Shown here: one piece after another, positions 36,906 to 45,779 of the stretch | Position numbering within the stretch: position 1 is the first letter of the stretch | Layout: every line of letters starts with the position of its first letter | Assembly: GCA_046328035.1 (NCBI GenBank) | Contig: JAXLXI010000001.1 | Location: 1 to 64,000 of the forward strand | Direction of reading: 5' to 3' | DNA from: JBGASG01 sp046328035 | GTDB lineage: Bacteria > Cyanobacteriota > Vampirovibrionia > Obscuribacterales > Obscuribacteraceae | Length of the DNA: 64,000 bases | Notes under the pieces: generated by a model | Database searches by the model: none | Seen by the model: the letters and a program-made list of their open reading frames with translations, nothing else | Told to the model about the DNA's origin: nothing | Program-made: the position numbers and the translations under genes

Positions 36906-38048
36906 TCAGTTGTGAGCCGGAGGACGCAACAGTTTCTCCAGCACGAATGTCGGTGTCAGCTTGATCAGCATGTCTCTGCCCAAGGAAAATAATGGATTGC
37001 TCAGGTGATCGGTGCGCGCAGCGCGCCGCGACTTCTCCACCATGCTGTTGGCTGACAGCAGTCGATCTGTTTCATAGGCGGCGAATGCCGTCTGAAAGTC
37101 GGGATTGCGGTCGATGTGATTGGCAAGCGACACTGCGTCGAGAATCGCTTGCGCACCGCCTTGTCCGAGATTTGGCGGCATGGCGTGTGCGGCGTCACCA
37201 AGCAAAGCGATGCGACCTTTGCACCAGGAAGTGAGTGGCTCGTGATCGTAGATTGCATGACAGAGTATTGACTCTACCGGTGTCGAGCGAATGATTTCCG
37301 GCACTGGAGCTTCCCAGTCGGCGAAGTGTTTGAGAGCATCTTCGCGAGTCGCCCGGGCGGCGAAGTTGGCTGGTGCCAGGCAAGTGCCGTACCAGTAAAT
37401 AGACTCTTCGTTCACTGGTGCAACGCCAAACACGGTGCCTGGTCCCCAGATTTGCGTGGTGGTTCCGCGCGCCACCATCCGGTCGCGATTGGATGCGATA
37501 GCGCGCCAGGCAACGAATCCCTGGTAGTTCAGTGCTTGCTGACCGACGACCGAGTGTGCCACCTGTGAGTGAATGCCGTCAGCGCCAATCAATGCGGAGC
37601 CCGCTGCCTGCTCGCCGTTTTCGAACTGGGCGGTGATTGCATTTGCCGATTGGTCCGTGCCAATCAGTCTGTATCCGTACTTGACGTTTGCTTCGCCGGC
37701 GCGGGAGAGCAGTACGCTAAGCAGTGCTTTGCGGTGAATGGCAACCGGCAGGTATCCATATTGGCGCTCGAGAAATCCGAGATCGATCTCGCTCAGCAAT
37801 GAACGTCCTTTGTCAGACATCAGCCGGGTGGTGCGAATTACTTCACCGCTGTGTTTGACGCCGTCTGCCAGGTCAAGCGTCCCCAGGCACTTCATCGCAT
37901 TTGGTGCCATGGCGATGCCCGCGCCGAGCGCAGTCGGACCGTGCTGTTGGTCAAAGATAGTGAAGCTGTGACCCGCTTTGGACAGGGCTGCACCCAAAGT
38001 CAGCCCGCCGATGCCGGCTCCTGCGATCAGCCAGTGAGGTCTTTCCAC
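36906..38048 (-). CDS. FAD-dependent aromatic-type monooxygenase
   Basis: The N-terminal dinucleotide fold GAGIGGLTLGAALSKAG and the later GDAAHAMPPNLGQGGAQAI identify a class A flavoprotein hydroxylase of the UbiH/salicylate hydroxylase type; the middle IGADGIHSQV is the DG motif. Length (380) is normal. It uses NAD(P)H and oxygen; the substrate is unknown, and no aromatic degradation genes are nearby. The start is GTG at 38048. It lies 33 bases upstream of the DMT transporter gene, possibly cotranscribed, and is divergent from the kdd-like gene. Confidence 0.9.
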   Translation of the reverse strand: MERPHWLIAGAGIGGLTLGAALSKAGHSFTIFDQQHGPTALGAGIAMAPNAMKCLGTLDLADGVKHSGEVIRTTRLMSDKGRSLLSEIDLGFLERQYGYLPVAIHRKALLSVLLSRAGEANVKYGYRLIGTDQSANAITAQFENGEQAAGSALIGADGIHSQVAHSVVGQQALNYQGFVAWRAIASNRDRMVARGTTTQIWGPGTVFGVAPVNEESIYWYGTCLAPANFAARATREDALKHFADWEAPVPEIIRSTPVESILCHAIYDHEPLTSWCKGRIALLGDAAHAMPPNLGQGGAQAILDAVSLANHIDRNPDFQTAFAAYETDRLLSANSMVEKSRRAARTDHLSNPLFSLGRDMLIKLTPTFVLEKLLRPPAHN

Positions 38049-38171
38049 GCGCCTAAGTTAACGCATTCCGGCGTGACCATGCCAGACTCAAAGGGGAGAG
38101 AATAATTTAAACCCGCGCCCATGTGGACTACAGTGTGATGCAATTGCAGCACGCGGAACAAGGAACCGAGC

Positions 38172-39140
38172 ATGAGTGTCAAGGCGGCGACGAGTATGAG
38201 CAGGTATGGATTTCACAGAGTGATTGCACCGCGCGGAGTGGTGCCGCAGGCGGCCGAGCGCGTAGACAATACGCCTAAGCAACTGCACCCAAGCGAAAAA
38301 CTGGTGCAGGTCAAGTTGCTCAACCTTGACTCGACGAGCACTCGGCAGATCAGCGAGTCCGGAGCCAAAATCACCGATCGCGTCTGGGAAATTGTGCAAC
38401 AGCGCGGCAAGATGCATAATCCGGTCACCAATTCCGGTGGCGTGCTGTTGGCCGAGTATGAGGGCAAAGCCATAGTGCCATGGACGTCTCTGAGTGCTAT
38501 TCCATTGCATCTGGAGAGCATCGGTGCGGTGCACGGGCAGCAAATCGATGTTGTCGGCACGGCCGTTTTGTTCGAAAGCTATTACTTTACTCCGGTGCCC
38601 GATGGCATGGACTGGCGTCTGGCGGCGACGGCTCTCGACATAGCCAGTCTGGCTGTGCAGGTGAAACGGGTGGTGCTGGAGCGGCGCCCGATGTCGCGTG
38701 CGCTGGTAATCGGCTGCGGCAATGCCGGTATAGCCGCTATGGCCGCCATCAAAAAGTACAAGCCCGATGTAGAGATATATGGTGTCGACGTCAGTGAGAC
38801 AAATTTCGCGCGCATCAGACAATTTGGCTTCAGCGATCATCTGGCCGTGCTGGACGCCGTCAACGCAGAGGCGCTGCTCAGCTTTGTCGGTGATTGCGAT
38901 CTAGTGGTCAATTGTGTCAACGTACAGAACACCGAAGCCGCTTCGGTTCTGGCAACCCGCGATCACGGTTTGATTCTCTTCTTCTCGATGGCGACCCAAT
39001 TCGACAAAGCTTCGCTGGCAACCGACGCCACCGGCAAAGATGTGGTCATGCAGGTGGCCAGCGGCATCGCCAGAGGCGAAGACGAAGAGATTTTTCAATT
39101 GCTGAAAGACTATCCGGACTTGCTGGCGGTATCGCACTAG
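38172..39140 (+). CDS. kdd: L-erythro-3,5-diaminohexanoate dehydrogenase-like protein
   Basis: The product matches Kdd of the lysine fermentation pathway along its whole length: YGFHRVIAPRGVVPQ at the start, GKMHNPVTNSGGVLLAE, GTAVLFES, the Rossmann segment ALVIGCGNAGIAAMAAIK, LVVNCVNVQNTEAASVLATR and LFFSMATQFDKASLATDATG. Kdd deaminates L-erythro-3,5-diaminohexanoate to 5-amino-3-oxohexanoate with NAD. The other genes of that pathway (kamA, kamDE, kce, kal) are not in the window, so function in lysine fermentation is uncertain. The ATG has AAGGA upstream. Confidence 0.75.
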   Translation: MSVKAATSMSRYGFHRVIAPRGVVPQAAERVDNTPKQLHPSEKLVQVKLLNLDSTSTRQISESGAKITDRVWEIVQQRGKMHNPVTNSGGVLLAEYEGKAIVPWTSLSAIPLHLESIGAVHGQQIDVVGTAVLFESYYFTPVPDGMDWRLAATALDIASLAVQVKRVVLERRPMSRALVIGCGNAGIAAMAAIKKYKPDVEIYGVDVSETNFARIRQFGFSDHLAVLDAVNAEALLSFVGDCDLVVNCVNVQNTEAASVLATRDHGLILFFSMATQFDKASLATDATGKDVVMQVASGIARGEDEEIFQLLKDYPDLLAVSH

Positions 39141-39195
39141 CACCATAAGTGGTGCAGCAGAATATCACGCCCCTCCGCCATCGTTCGGATAGGCT

Positions 39196-39984
39196 CTACT
39201 GTAGTGGGTGAGACAGAGTGTCAGTGATGGTCTCTGTCTCACTAGATTTGTCGACGGCCGGCGCGAACCTTTGTTTCGCAACGAAAGGCATGGCAATACC
39301 TATTGAGGCCGACCAGACGACGAAGGCTAGAGACGCAGCCCCCATCAAGAGCAGCGCCATTTCCAGTCGGCCGGTTGAACCAACCAGGCTGGCGCCGATT
39401 GTCAGCGCCCAGACGGGCAGTCCCAGCCAAGCAAGCGCTTTTGGGAAGTTGCGGTGCACAAGCGAACATCCGGTCAAAATTATTCCGGCGATGCCGTTTA
39501 ATGTGTTGCCTATCAATATATAGTGTGTGATTGCTCCCGCGATTATCAGCCAGGCTGACTGGAAGGCGTCGGCGGGCATGTAATTGAGTCCGTTAAGCTG
39601 ATCTCGAGCGAGGTCCGAAGCCAGAACCAGCAAGTTGAATTCGGCTGTTAACGATGAGCTGGCGGCGATTGCCACCAGCAGCAGTGCAAAAGTGGTGAGC
39701 GGGCGATAGCGGCGCTCCAGCGTCTGTACGAATGCTACGCAAAAGAACACGAACATGATGGTGGAAAGCGCATGCAGAGCGCAGGTCGCCCGCCAGAGCA
39801 AGATGTTGTCGGAGATATACTGGATGACTTTGATTGGTGTCGGCGAGTTCAAGCTGTGACTTTGCGCCACGGCTATGTCGAAGCCGACGCTGGCGAGCAC
39901 CGCGATTACAGCTAGCAGACAAGCCCAACTGAGCACGTAGTGCGTGGTCATGACGTGCCGCTGCTTCTTGCCCGGCTTGTGCAT
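39196..39984 (-). CDS. Six-helix membrane protein coupled to serS
   Basis: The 262-residue product has about six membrane helices (VLSWACLLAVIAVLASVGFD, ALHALSTIMFVFFCVAFVQT, PLTTFALLLVAIAASSSLTA, SAWLIIAGAITHYILIG, LGLPVWALTIGASLVG, MALLLMGAASLAFVVWSASI). No transporter or enzyme motif is recognised; the general plan is like DUF4386-type proteins, but this is not certain. Its ATG overlaps the serS stop (TAATG), so it is translated after serS. Confidence 0.7.
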   Translation of the reverse strand: MHKPGKKQRHVMTTHYVLSWACLLAVIAVLASVGFDIAVAQSHSLNSPTPIKVIQYISDNILLWRATCALHALSTIMFVFFCVAFVQTLERRYRPLTTFALLLVAIAASSSLTAEFNLLVLASDLARDQLNGLNYMPADAFQSAWLIIAGAITHYILIGNTLNGIAGIILTGCSLVHRNFPKALAWLGLPVWALTIGASLVGSTGRLEMALLLMGAASLAFVVWSASIGIAMPFVAKQRFAPAVDKSSETETITDTLSHPLQ

Positions 39985-41276
39985 TATTCGCCGTTGCGAG
40001 CCGGATTCTTCAGGACTTTCACGCCGCCCAGGTAAGGTACCAGAGCCTCCGGAATCACCACCGAACCATCGGATTGCTGCCCGTTTTCTAAAATGGCACA
40101 GAGAGTGCGCCCGATTGCCAGCCCCGAGCCATTGAGCGTGTGCACCAATCGTGGCTTGCCACCGTCTTTCGGGCGATACTTCAAGTTGGCGCGGCGTGCC
40201 TGAAAGTCACCGCAATTCGAACAGGAACTGATTTCGCGATACTTGTCTTGAGCAGGCATCCAGACTTCGATGTCGTAGCACTTGCGAGCCGAAAAGCCCA
40301 TGTCGCCTGTGCAGAGGAGAACGCGTCGATACGGCAGACCAAGCGCTTCCAGCACTGCTTCCGCATCTTGCGTCATCTTTTCGTGTTCATCGTCTGATTT
40401 CTCGGGAACGCAGAACTTCACCAGTTCTACTTTGTTGAATTGATGCTGGCGAATATAACCGCGCGTATCTTTGCCCGCGGCACCGGCTTCGCGTCTGAAG
40501 CAAGGCGTGTATGCCGTGTGGTGGATGGGCAGGTGCTCTTCATCGAGAATCTCTTCGCGATAGAGATTTGTTAGTGGAACTTCGGCCGTTGGCACCAGGT
40601 AGAGATCTTCTTCTTCGATCTTGTAAAAGTCGCCCTCGAATTTGGGCAACTGTCCGGTGCCTTGCAGGCAATCGCGATTTACAAGGATCGGTGGAAAAAC
40701 CTCTCTGTAACCTCGTTTGGCTTGCAGGTCGAGCATGAAGTTCATGAGGGCGCGTTCGATTTTGGCGCCCATATCCATCAGCACAGTGAAGCGGCTTTGT
40801 GAGATTTTTACTCCGCGCTCGAAATCGAAAATTCCCAGTTCCGTGCCGATCTCATAGTGCGGTCTGGGATTGGCGATTTTGGGAATCTCGCCCCAGCGCT
40901 TGATCTCTTTGTTGTGGGTTTCATCCGGACCATCAGGCACCGACTCATCGGGCGGATTCGGTATGGAAAGCAGGAGTTTATCGCGTGTTTCTTCGAGCGG
41001 GCGTTTGGCATCTTCGAGCTCTTTCTCGCGAACTTTCAATCCCTTTGTCTCCTGACGCAGGGCTTCCTTTTGGTCGTCCGCTTGTTTCGAGGTTTTGAAG
41101 AGTTGCGAAATCTCATTGCTTCTCGACCTTACCGTTTCCCACTCAGAGAGCGTTTGACGATATTCACCGTCCACAGTGATCACTTCTTCAATCTGCGGAA
41201 TTAAATCTGGATTGCGCCGTGCGAGAGCCTTTTTCAGCTCTTCAGGACGGTCGCGGAGAAGTTTCAGGTCGAGCAT
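39984..41276 (-). CDS. serS: Serine-tRNA ligase
   Basis: A class II synthetase of normal length (430). An N-terminal coiled-coil arm binds tRNA-Ser (residues about 30-110). The catalytic part has FPPILVNRDCLQGTGQLPKF, LVPTAEVPLTNLYREEIL, YTPCFRREAGAAGKDTRGYI, RQHQFNKVELVKF, and motif 3 in HTLNGSGLAIGRTLCAILEN. The ATG has AAAGG upstream. The stop overlaps the next gene start. Confidence 0.98.
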   Translation of the reverse strand: MLDLKLLRDRPEELKKALARRNPDLIPQIEEVITVDGEYRQTLSEWETVRSRSNEISQLFKTSKQADDQKEALRQETKGLKVREKELEDAKRPLEETRDKLLLSIPNPPDESVPDGPDETHNKEIKRWGEIPKIANPRPHYEIGTELGIFDFERGVKISQSRFTVLMDMGAKIERALMNFMLDLQAKRGYREVFPPILVNRDCLQGTGQLPKFEGDFYKIEEEDLYLVPTAEVPLTNLYREEILDEEHLPIHHTAYTPCFRREAGAAGKDTRGYIRQHQFNKVELVKFCVPEKSDDEHEKMTQDAEAVLEALGLPYRRVLLCTGDMGFSARKCYDIEVWMPAQDKYREISSCSNCGDFQARRANLKYRPKDGGKPRLVHTLNGSGLAIGRTLCAILENGQQSDGSVVIPEALVPYLGGVKVLKNPARNGE

Positions 41277-41342
41277 GATTGAACCTTTTGGTCTGATGAA
41301 ACGTATTAGAGATAGATGGTCATTATCACGGAAGGGCTAAAA

Positions 41343-41759
41343 ATGGGCAACTTATGGAACCAATCTATCGCGCGTCTGGGCGAACAGGCGGTATCCCGCT
41401 ATTTGGAACTTCAGGGTTACAGCGTGCTCGAACGCAACTGGCGCTGGGGGCGTTTTGGCGAGATCGATCTGATTCTGATGGACCAGTTCGGCACCTTTGT
41501 CTTCGTGGAGGTGAAGACCAGACGCAAGAGGCGCATGACAGCCGGTTTTCCTGAATCAGGAACGGAGACGATAAATTGGCGCAAACAGCAAAAGATTGTT
41601 ACATCGGCGCGCTGTTACGTCGCCAGCCATCATTTGCCGGCGGGACACCGGATGCGTTTTGATGTGGTGCTTGTCGAATTCGAATCCGAACGAGACCTTT
41701 CTGAATGCAATCTCGGCAGGCTGGCAATCACTCACGTGCCATCGGCGTTTCCTCGCTGA
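41343..41759 (+). CDS. yraN: YraN/UPF0102 family nuclease-fold protein
   Basis: The product has the endonuclease-like core of the UPF0102 family: LGEQAVSRYLELQGYSVLER, FGEIDLILMD and VFVEVKTRRK (the E-x-K part). The ATG at 41343 has AAGGG upstream; the frame extends nine codons further. Biochemical role unsettled; the family is widespread and probably acts on DNA or RNA. It is divergent from serS. Confidence 0.93.
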   Translation: MGNLWNQSIARLGEQAVSRYLELQGYSVLERNWRWGRFGEIDLILMDQFGTFVFVEVKTRRKRRMTAGFPESGTETINWRKQQKIVTSARCYVASHHLPAGHRMRFDVVLVEFESERDLSECNLGRLAITHVPSAFPR

Positions 41760-42258
41760 GGTCGCCCTGGGGCTGGACTGTCGATAAAAGCGGCCGGGCT
41801 TGTACATTCATGCCAGTAAAGGCGATCTGCCGCAGGCGGTTGAACCACCTGTGGTGCCGCCGGCGCCGGCCGCTGCACCGCATACGGTGCAAGTGGGCGA
41901 AAGCGGCAGCCTGTTTACGTGAAACACAGTTAACAAGAGGTAAAAAGCGGGCGTCTTGCCCAAAAAACGGCATTAAAAATGGCGTGCACCATACATATTT
42001 GCTCCAACAGATGATTCACCAACAATTTTTGGCGTTAATATATATGCGCGCGGGTCTAGTCAACATCGTTTGGCGACTGTTCGGCGAGATTAGGTGCTTT
42101 TGGACCTTGGTCCTGCCTATTTGCACCCCAGCTGGTTAATCATAGGTACGTAATTCCCCCAGTGACTGTGGGCACTTCCTTTGATAAATTTCAGCTTAGC
42201 CACCACCCAACAGGGACGTTCTGGACATTCGGTAGAGCGGTTTTAGGGAGAAGAAGCA
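41760..42258 (+). other. Gap with a possible gene remnant
   Basis: No complete gene is visible in these 499 bases. At 41796-41921 a frame without a start reads LYIHASKGDLPQAVEPPVV then Pro/Ala-rich residues and HTVQVGESGSLF, which looks like a real protein end. A shifted frame just before it (SPWGWTVDKSG) could be its continuation. This may be the C-terminus of a decayed or frameshifted exported protein. The stretch 41925-42258 shows nothing I can assign except a probable leader of the next gene. Confidence 0.35.
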
Positions 42259-43170
42259 GTGTTTGTTTGGAAAAAGACCAAAAATTCGGACGATGTAACA
42301 TCCCTCACCAAGACCCACGGTACTGGTGTGAGCCGCAGAGCCATCAACATGCTCCCGAGCGCTGCTCCCGGACACCGTGAAATATTGCAGACCACCGGGC
42401 TCAAGTATCACCAGTTGCTGGTCACACTCGAAGGCAACAAGCGCACCGGCGTCGTAAAAGTAGTCAATCCCAAGCGCCGCTCTCGGGCCGCCATCCTTAT
42501 GTATCGCGGACGCGTACTCGGCTGTGTATACGGGAGAAAAGGTCTGGACGGGCAGGTCATGCAAAGTGACGCCCATGAAGCTACTCTTTCTGACCTCGCC
42601 ACCACGGGCAACCTGGTAGATGCCTATCAACTCTCAGAAGACATTGTCCTGGCGGCCGCTTCGCTCTTCCACGGCGAAGTCCTGGAAATCAATCAATCGG
42701 GCGACGGTCAAGCTCAGTTCGACACCGCCCTCACCAAACTGAAAGCAGCGCAAAAGCCAGGCTGCATCGTAGTCAGCACCTCGGACTCTGAGATGAAGAG
42801 CATGGTGTATGTGGCGAAGGGACAGATTATGGGCGTGTTCTGCGCTCAAAAAGGCTGGGTTGAACCCAATCAGGAGTCGGCTCACAAGATCATCCGCGCC
42901 GCCAAGCAATCGGTATGGGTGTCGGCCAGCATTCTCGATGTAGACAGCGTCGAAACCGTCGACAGCATGAGCGTCAGCCTCAGCGGATTGGCAGACAGAG
43001 ACCGCTATCAGCTCATGCCGGCGCAATTGATCGAGATCGACAACATGGGCTACTCGTCGGATTACATTCCGACCGTCAGCACCTACTCCGCAATGCGCGG
43101 ACTGACCGCGGCCAGCTGGAAAACGGCGCCTATCACCAAGGGCACACAGACGTTTGCAATCCAGCCATAA
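42259..43170 (+). CDS. Tandem paralogue A, unknown family (DUF4388-like halves)
   Basis: A 303-residue protein starting with GTG. It has two similar halves, each with a beta pattern RTGVVKVVNPKRRSRAAILM-YRGRVLGCVYG or PGCIVVSTSDSEMKSMVYVA-KGQIMGVF, like the 'effect of silenced resource' DUF4388 domain seen in signalling proteins. There is no signal peptide, membrane helix or catalytic motif. The next gene (43326) is a paralogue over the full length. Both end in QTFAIQP. Function unknown; a small ligand- or protein-binding role is inference. Confidence 0.75.
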   Translation: MFVWKKTKNSDDVTSLTKTHGTGVSRRAINMLPSAAPGHREILQTTGLKYHQLLVTLEGNKRTGVVKVVNPKRRSRAAILMYRGRVLGCVYGRKGLDGQVMQSDAHEATLSDLATTGNLVDAYQLSEDIVLAAASLFHGEVLEINQSGDGQAQFDTALTKLKAAQKPGCIVVSTSDSEMKSMVYVAKGQIMGVFCAQKGWVEPNQESAHKIIRAAKQSVWVSASILDVDSVETVDSMSVSLSGLADRDRYQLMPAQLIEIDNMGYSSDYIPTVSTYSAMRGLTAASWKTAPITKGTQTFAIQP

Positions 43171-43197
43171 CGGCGCAGCAAAACAAGAAATGATACT

Positions 43198-43228
43198 GAA
43201 GGCGGTGGCAACACCGCCTTCGATTTTT
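43198..43228 (+). terminator. Rho-independent terminator between the paralogues
   Basis: A perfect 10-bp stem GAAGGCGGTG/CACCGCCTTC capped by a GCAA tetraloop and followed by GATTTTTC. The two paralogues are therefore probably separate transcripts. Confidence 0.9.
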
Positions 43229-43325
43229 CTGTTGCAGATATGCTTAAGCAGGCTCTGTGACTGCGTGATAGGATGCAGGTGGAACAACATTCTGGACAAT
43301 CGCCTTGGTCTCAAGGAGAAGCATT

Positions 43326-44240
43326 ATGATTGTTTGGAACACCGCTAAAAAGTTCGCTCAAAGCATCTCCGCGAAAACAGCTTCGAAAACCGCCGTCAGT
43401 CGTCGAGCCATTAATCTGCTCCCCAGCCCAGCTCCAGGGCAGCAAGAAGTTGTGAACACTACCGGACTCAAGTACCACCAGTTGCTGATTACCCTTGAAG
43501 GCAACAAGAAGACTGGTGTTTTGAAAGTCATCAATCCCAAACGTCGGTCGCGTGCAGCCATCCTTATCTACCGCGGCCGGGTGCTTGGCTGCATCTATGG
43601 ACGCAAGGGGCAAAACGGGCAGTTCATGCACTGCGAGGCTCACCGGTGCGCCGTTGACGACCTGGCAACCGGAGGCAATCTCGTTGATCTATACCCGCTG
43701 CCGGACGATCTGGCTCTGGCTACCGCTGCCCTCTTTCATGGAACGGTACTGCCACCGCCTCCCAAAGTGAAAGCCAACTGGCAGTTTGATTGGGCGTTGG
43801 CCAAAGTCTGCGCTGCCGGCAAACCCGGATGCGTCGTCATTGGTGCCTCACCCGCCGAAATGGCGGCCGTGGTTTATGCCTCTCAAGGCAGAATCATCGG
43901 CGTCTACAACGAAGCGACCGGCTGGATGCAACCCAAACCGGAATCAGCTCACAACATCATAAAAGGTGCGTCGTTTCCGGTGCAGATCTCTGCCTGCGTG
44001 CTCATGGATGATGACTTCGAGAGTCTGACGAGATTGAGCTTCAGCCTTACCGGGCTGGCCGATCGTCAGAGATTTCAGGAAAGAATGCTGGAGTTGCAAG
44101 CGGTTGATGACCTGGTCTATCACTCAGATTACCTGCCGACAATCAGCACCTACTCCCATCTTTTGGGACTGCTGCCGGCCGGTTGGAAAACTCAGCCCAG
44201 TGCGCCAAGAGCGCAGCAGACATTCGCGATTCAGCCCTGA
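43326..44240 (+). CDS. Tandem paralogue B, unknown family
   Basis: A 304-residue paralogue of the preceding gene, sharing SRRAIN-LPS-APG, TGLKYHQLLITLEGNKKTGV, INPKRRSRAAILIYRGRVLG and the terminal QTFAIQP. The ATG at 43326 has AAGGAG seven bases upstream; the frame start (TTG 43305) is less likely. It again has two DUF4388-like halves. The copies differ most in the linker around residue 145 (Pro-rich here). The tandem pair came from a duplication that is not recent. Function unknown. Confidence 0.78.
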   Translation: MIVWNTAKKFAQSISAKTASKTAVSRRAINLLPSPAPGQQEVVNTTGLKYHQLLITLEGNKKTGVLKVINPKRRSRAAILIYRGRVLGCIYGRKGQNGQFMHCEAHRCAVDDLATGGNLVDLYPLPDDLALATAALFHGTVLPPPPKVKANWQFDWALAKVCAAGKPGCVVIGASPAEMAAVVYASQGRIIGVYNEATGWMQPKPESAHNIIKGASFPVQISACVLMDDDFESLTRLSFSLTGLADRQRFQERMLELQAVDDLVYHSDYLPTISTYSHLLGLLPAGWKTQPSAPRAQQTFAIQP

Positions 44241-44279
44241 GTGTGCAGACCGAGACCGGACAATTTCAATCAGTCAACT

Positions 44280-44309
44280 GGCAGTGATATCACAGGCGGT
44301 ATCACTGCC
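44280..44309. other. Stem-loop after paralogue B
   Basis: GGCAGTGATA pairs with TATCACTGCC over ten bases. There is no T tract after it, so it is either a weak terminator or a leader structure before lysA. Confidence 0.4.
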
Positions 44310-44410
44310 GCGCGCCGCTGCCTGTGACGATTTGCGAGAATATTGGCAAGCCCCGGGGCTGCGCCCACCGCAGCGTGTTACCATACCGGCTCTTCTTCCC
44401 GGTAACCTTC

Positions 44411-45760
44411 ATGACAGCGCGCGTGCAATCCCCCAACACGAGCATTCAACCTACCTCGGCGCAGATTAATGCCCAAAACCATCTGGTGATCGGCGGCTGC
44501 GACACCGTGGACCTGGCCGAAAAATTCGGTACCCCTCTCTATGTGCTCGATCGCCGCACCATTGAAGAGGCCGTTGCCGCCTACAGGCGCGGGCTGGCGG
44601 GGTATGGCGACGCCCAGATACTCTATGCCGGCAAGGCGTTCTTGTGTCTGGCTATGTGCCATTTGCTGAAGAAACTGGGAACCGGACTCGATGTCGTTTC
44701 TCTCGGCGAACTTTTGACAGCCAGGCAGGCGGAGTTTCCTGCCCAGCTGATCTACATGCACGGCAACAACAAGTCGGAGAAGGAAATTCGCGAGGGGCTC
44801 AGTTATGGCGATGTGCGCATTGTCGTAGACAGCTTGCCGGAAGTAGGTCTGGTCGCCTCGGTGGCAGCCGGTTTGGGCAAGACTGCCAATATAGTTTTGC
44901 GTCTGACTCCCGATGTCGAGCCCGATACGCATAAGCACATCAAAACCGGACACGCCGGCAGCAAGTTCGGTCTGGCGCCGGAGCAACTGGACGCAGTCGC
45001 TCAGCGCATCAAAGAAGCGGGTGGGTCGCTCAACTTGATTGGCTTGCATGCCCATATCGGTAGCCAGTCGCACGAAATGGGTCCATTTTTGGAAAGCCTG
45101 CGTGTCGTCGCCGAGTGCTTTCACCGCCTGCAGGACAAGTGGGGGTTTCAACTGAGCGTTTTCGACGTCGGCGGCGGGTTGGGGATCGCTTATGTCGATT
45201 CAGATAGACCTACCGACCTCGAGGAGTGGACACGGGCGGTGGCAACGAAGGTGAAGGACGCTTTTCAGCAAAGCGGCAAGCCGTTGCCGCAACTCTTGGT
45301 CGAACCAGGTCGGACGATTGTGGGCACTGCGGGCGTCACCTTGTATCGCGCCGGATTTAAGAAACACCTTCCCAACGGCACCGTGCATCTGGCGGTCGAT
45401 GGCGGAATGGCTGATAACCCGAGGCCGATAACCTACCAGGCGCAATATACCGCCGCGGTCGCCAACCGCATGAATGGCGCGTCTTCGCACCCCGGCGCGG
45501 TCCCGGCGCTGACGCTGGCCGGCAAGTACTGCGAGTCGGGGGATATAATCATAGAAGAAACCTATATTGAAGCAGAAACCGGTGATCTAATCGCTGTCTT
45601 CGGCACTGGCGCCTACAACTACAGTATGGCGTCAAACTATAACCGCACCGGGCGCCCAGCCTGCGTGTTGGTGGCAGACGGCAAAGCGGAGATCATCATC
45701 GACCGCGAGACAGACGAAGACCTGCTGCGTTTTGATCGCGTGCCTGAAAGCCTGCTCTGA
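44411..45760 (+). CDS. lysA: Diaminopimelate decarboxylase
   Basis: Last enzyme of lysine synthesis, decarboxylating meso-diaminopimelate. The alanine-racemase-like barrel has the cofactor lysine K75 in LYAGKAFLC, GLDVVSLGEL, HIGSQ, and DVGGGLGI. The C-terminal domain has EPGRTIVG, the active-site CESGD and AYNYSMASNYN. The ATG at 44411 is preferred; the frame extends 29 codons upstream. It is followed after 19 bases by cdaA, the same pairing as in many cyanobacteria. Confidence 0.97.
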   Translation: MTARVQSPNTSIQPTSAQINAQNHLVIGGCDTVDLAEKFGTPLYVLDRRTIEEAVAAYRRGLAGYGDAQILYAGKAFLCLAMCHLLKKLGTGLDVVSLGELLTARQAEFPAQLIYMHGNNKSEKEIREGLSYGDVRIVVDSLPEVGLVASVAAGLGKTANIVLRLTPDVEPDTHKHIKTGHAGSKFGLAPEQLDAVAQRIKEAGGSLNLIGLHAHIGSQSHEMGPFLESLRVVAECFHRLQDKWGFQLSVFDVGGGLGIAYVDSDRPTDLEEWTRAVATKVKDAFQQSGKPLPQLLVEPGRTIVGTAGVTLYRAGFKKHLPNGTVHLAVDGGMADNPRPITYQAQYTAAVANRMNGASSHPGAVPALTLAGKYCESGDIIIEETYIEAETGDLIAVFGTGAYNYSMASNYNRTGRPACVLVADGKAEIIIDRETDEDLLRFDRVPESLL

Positions 45761-45779
45761 TGCTCTGACAGGGAAATCT

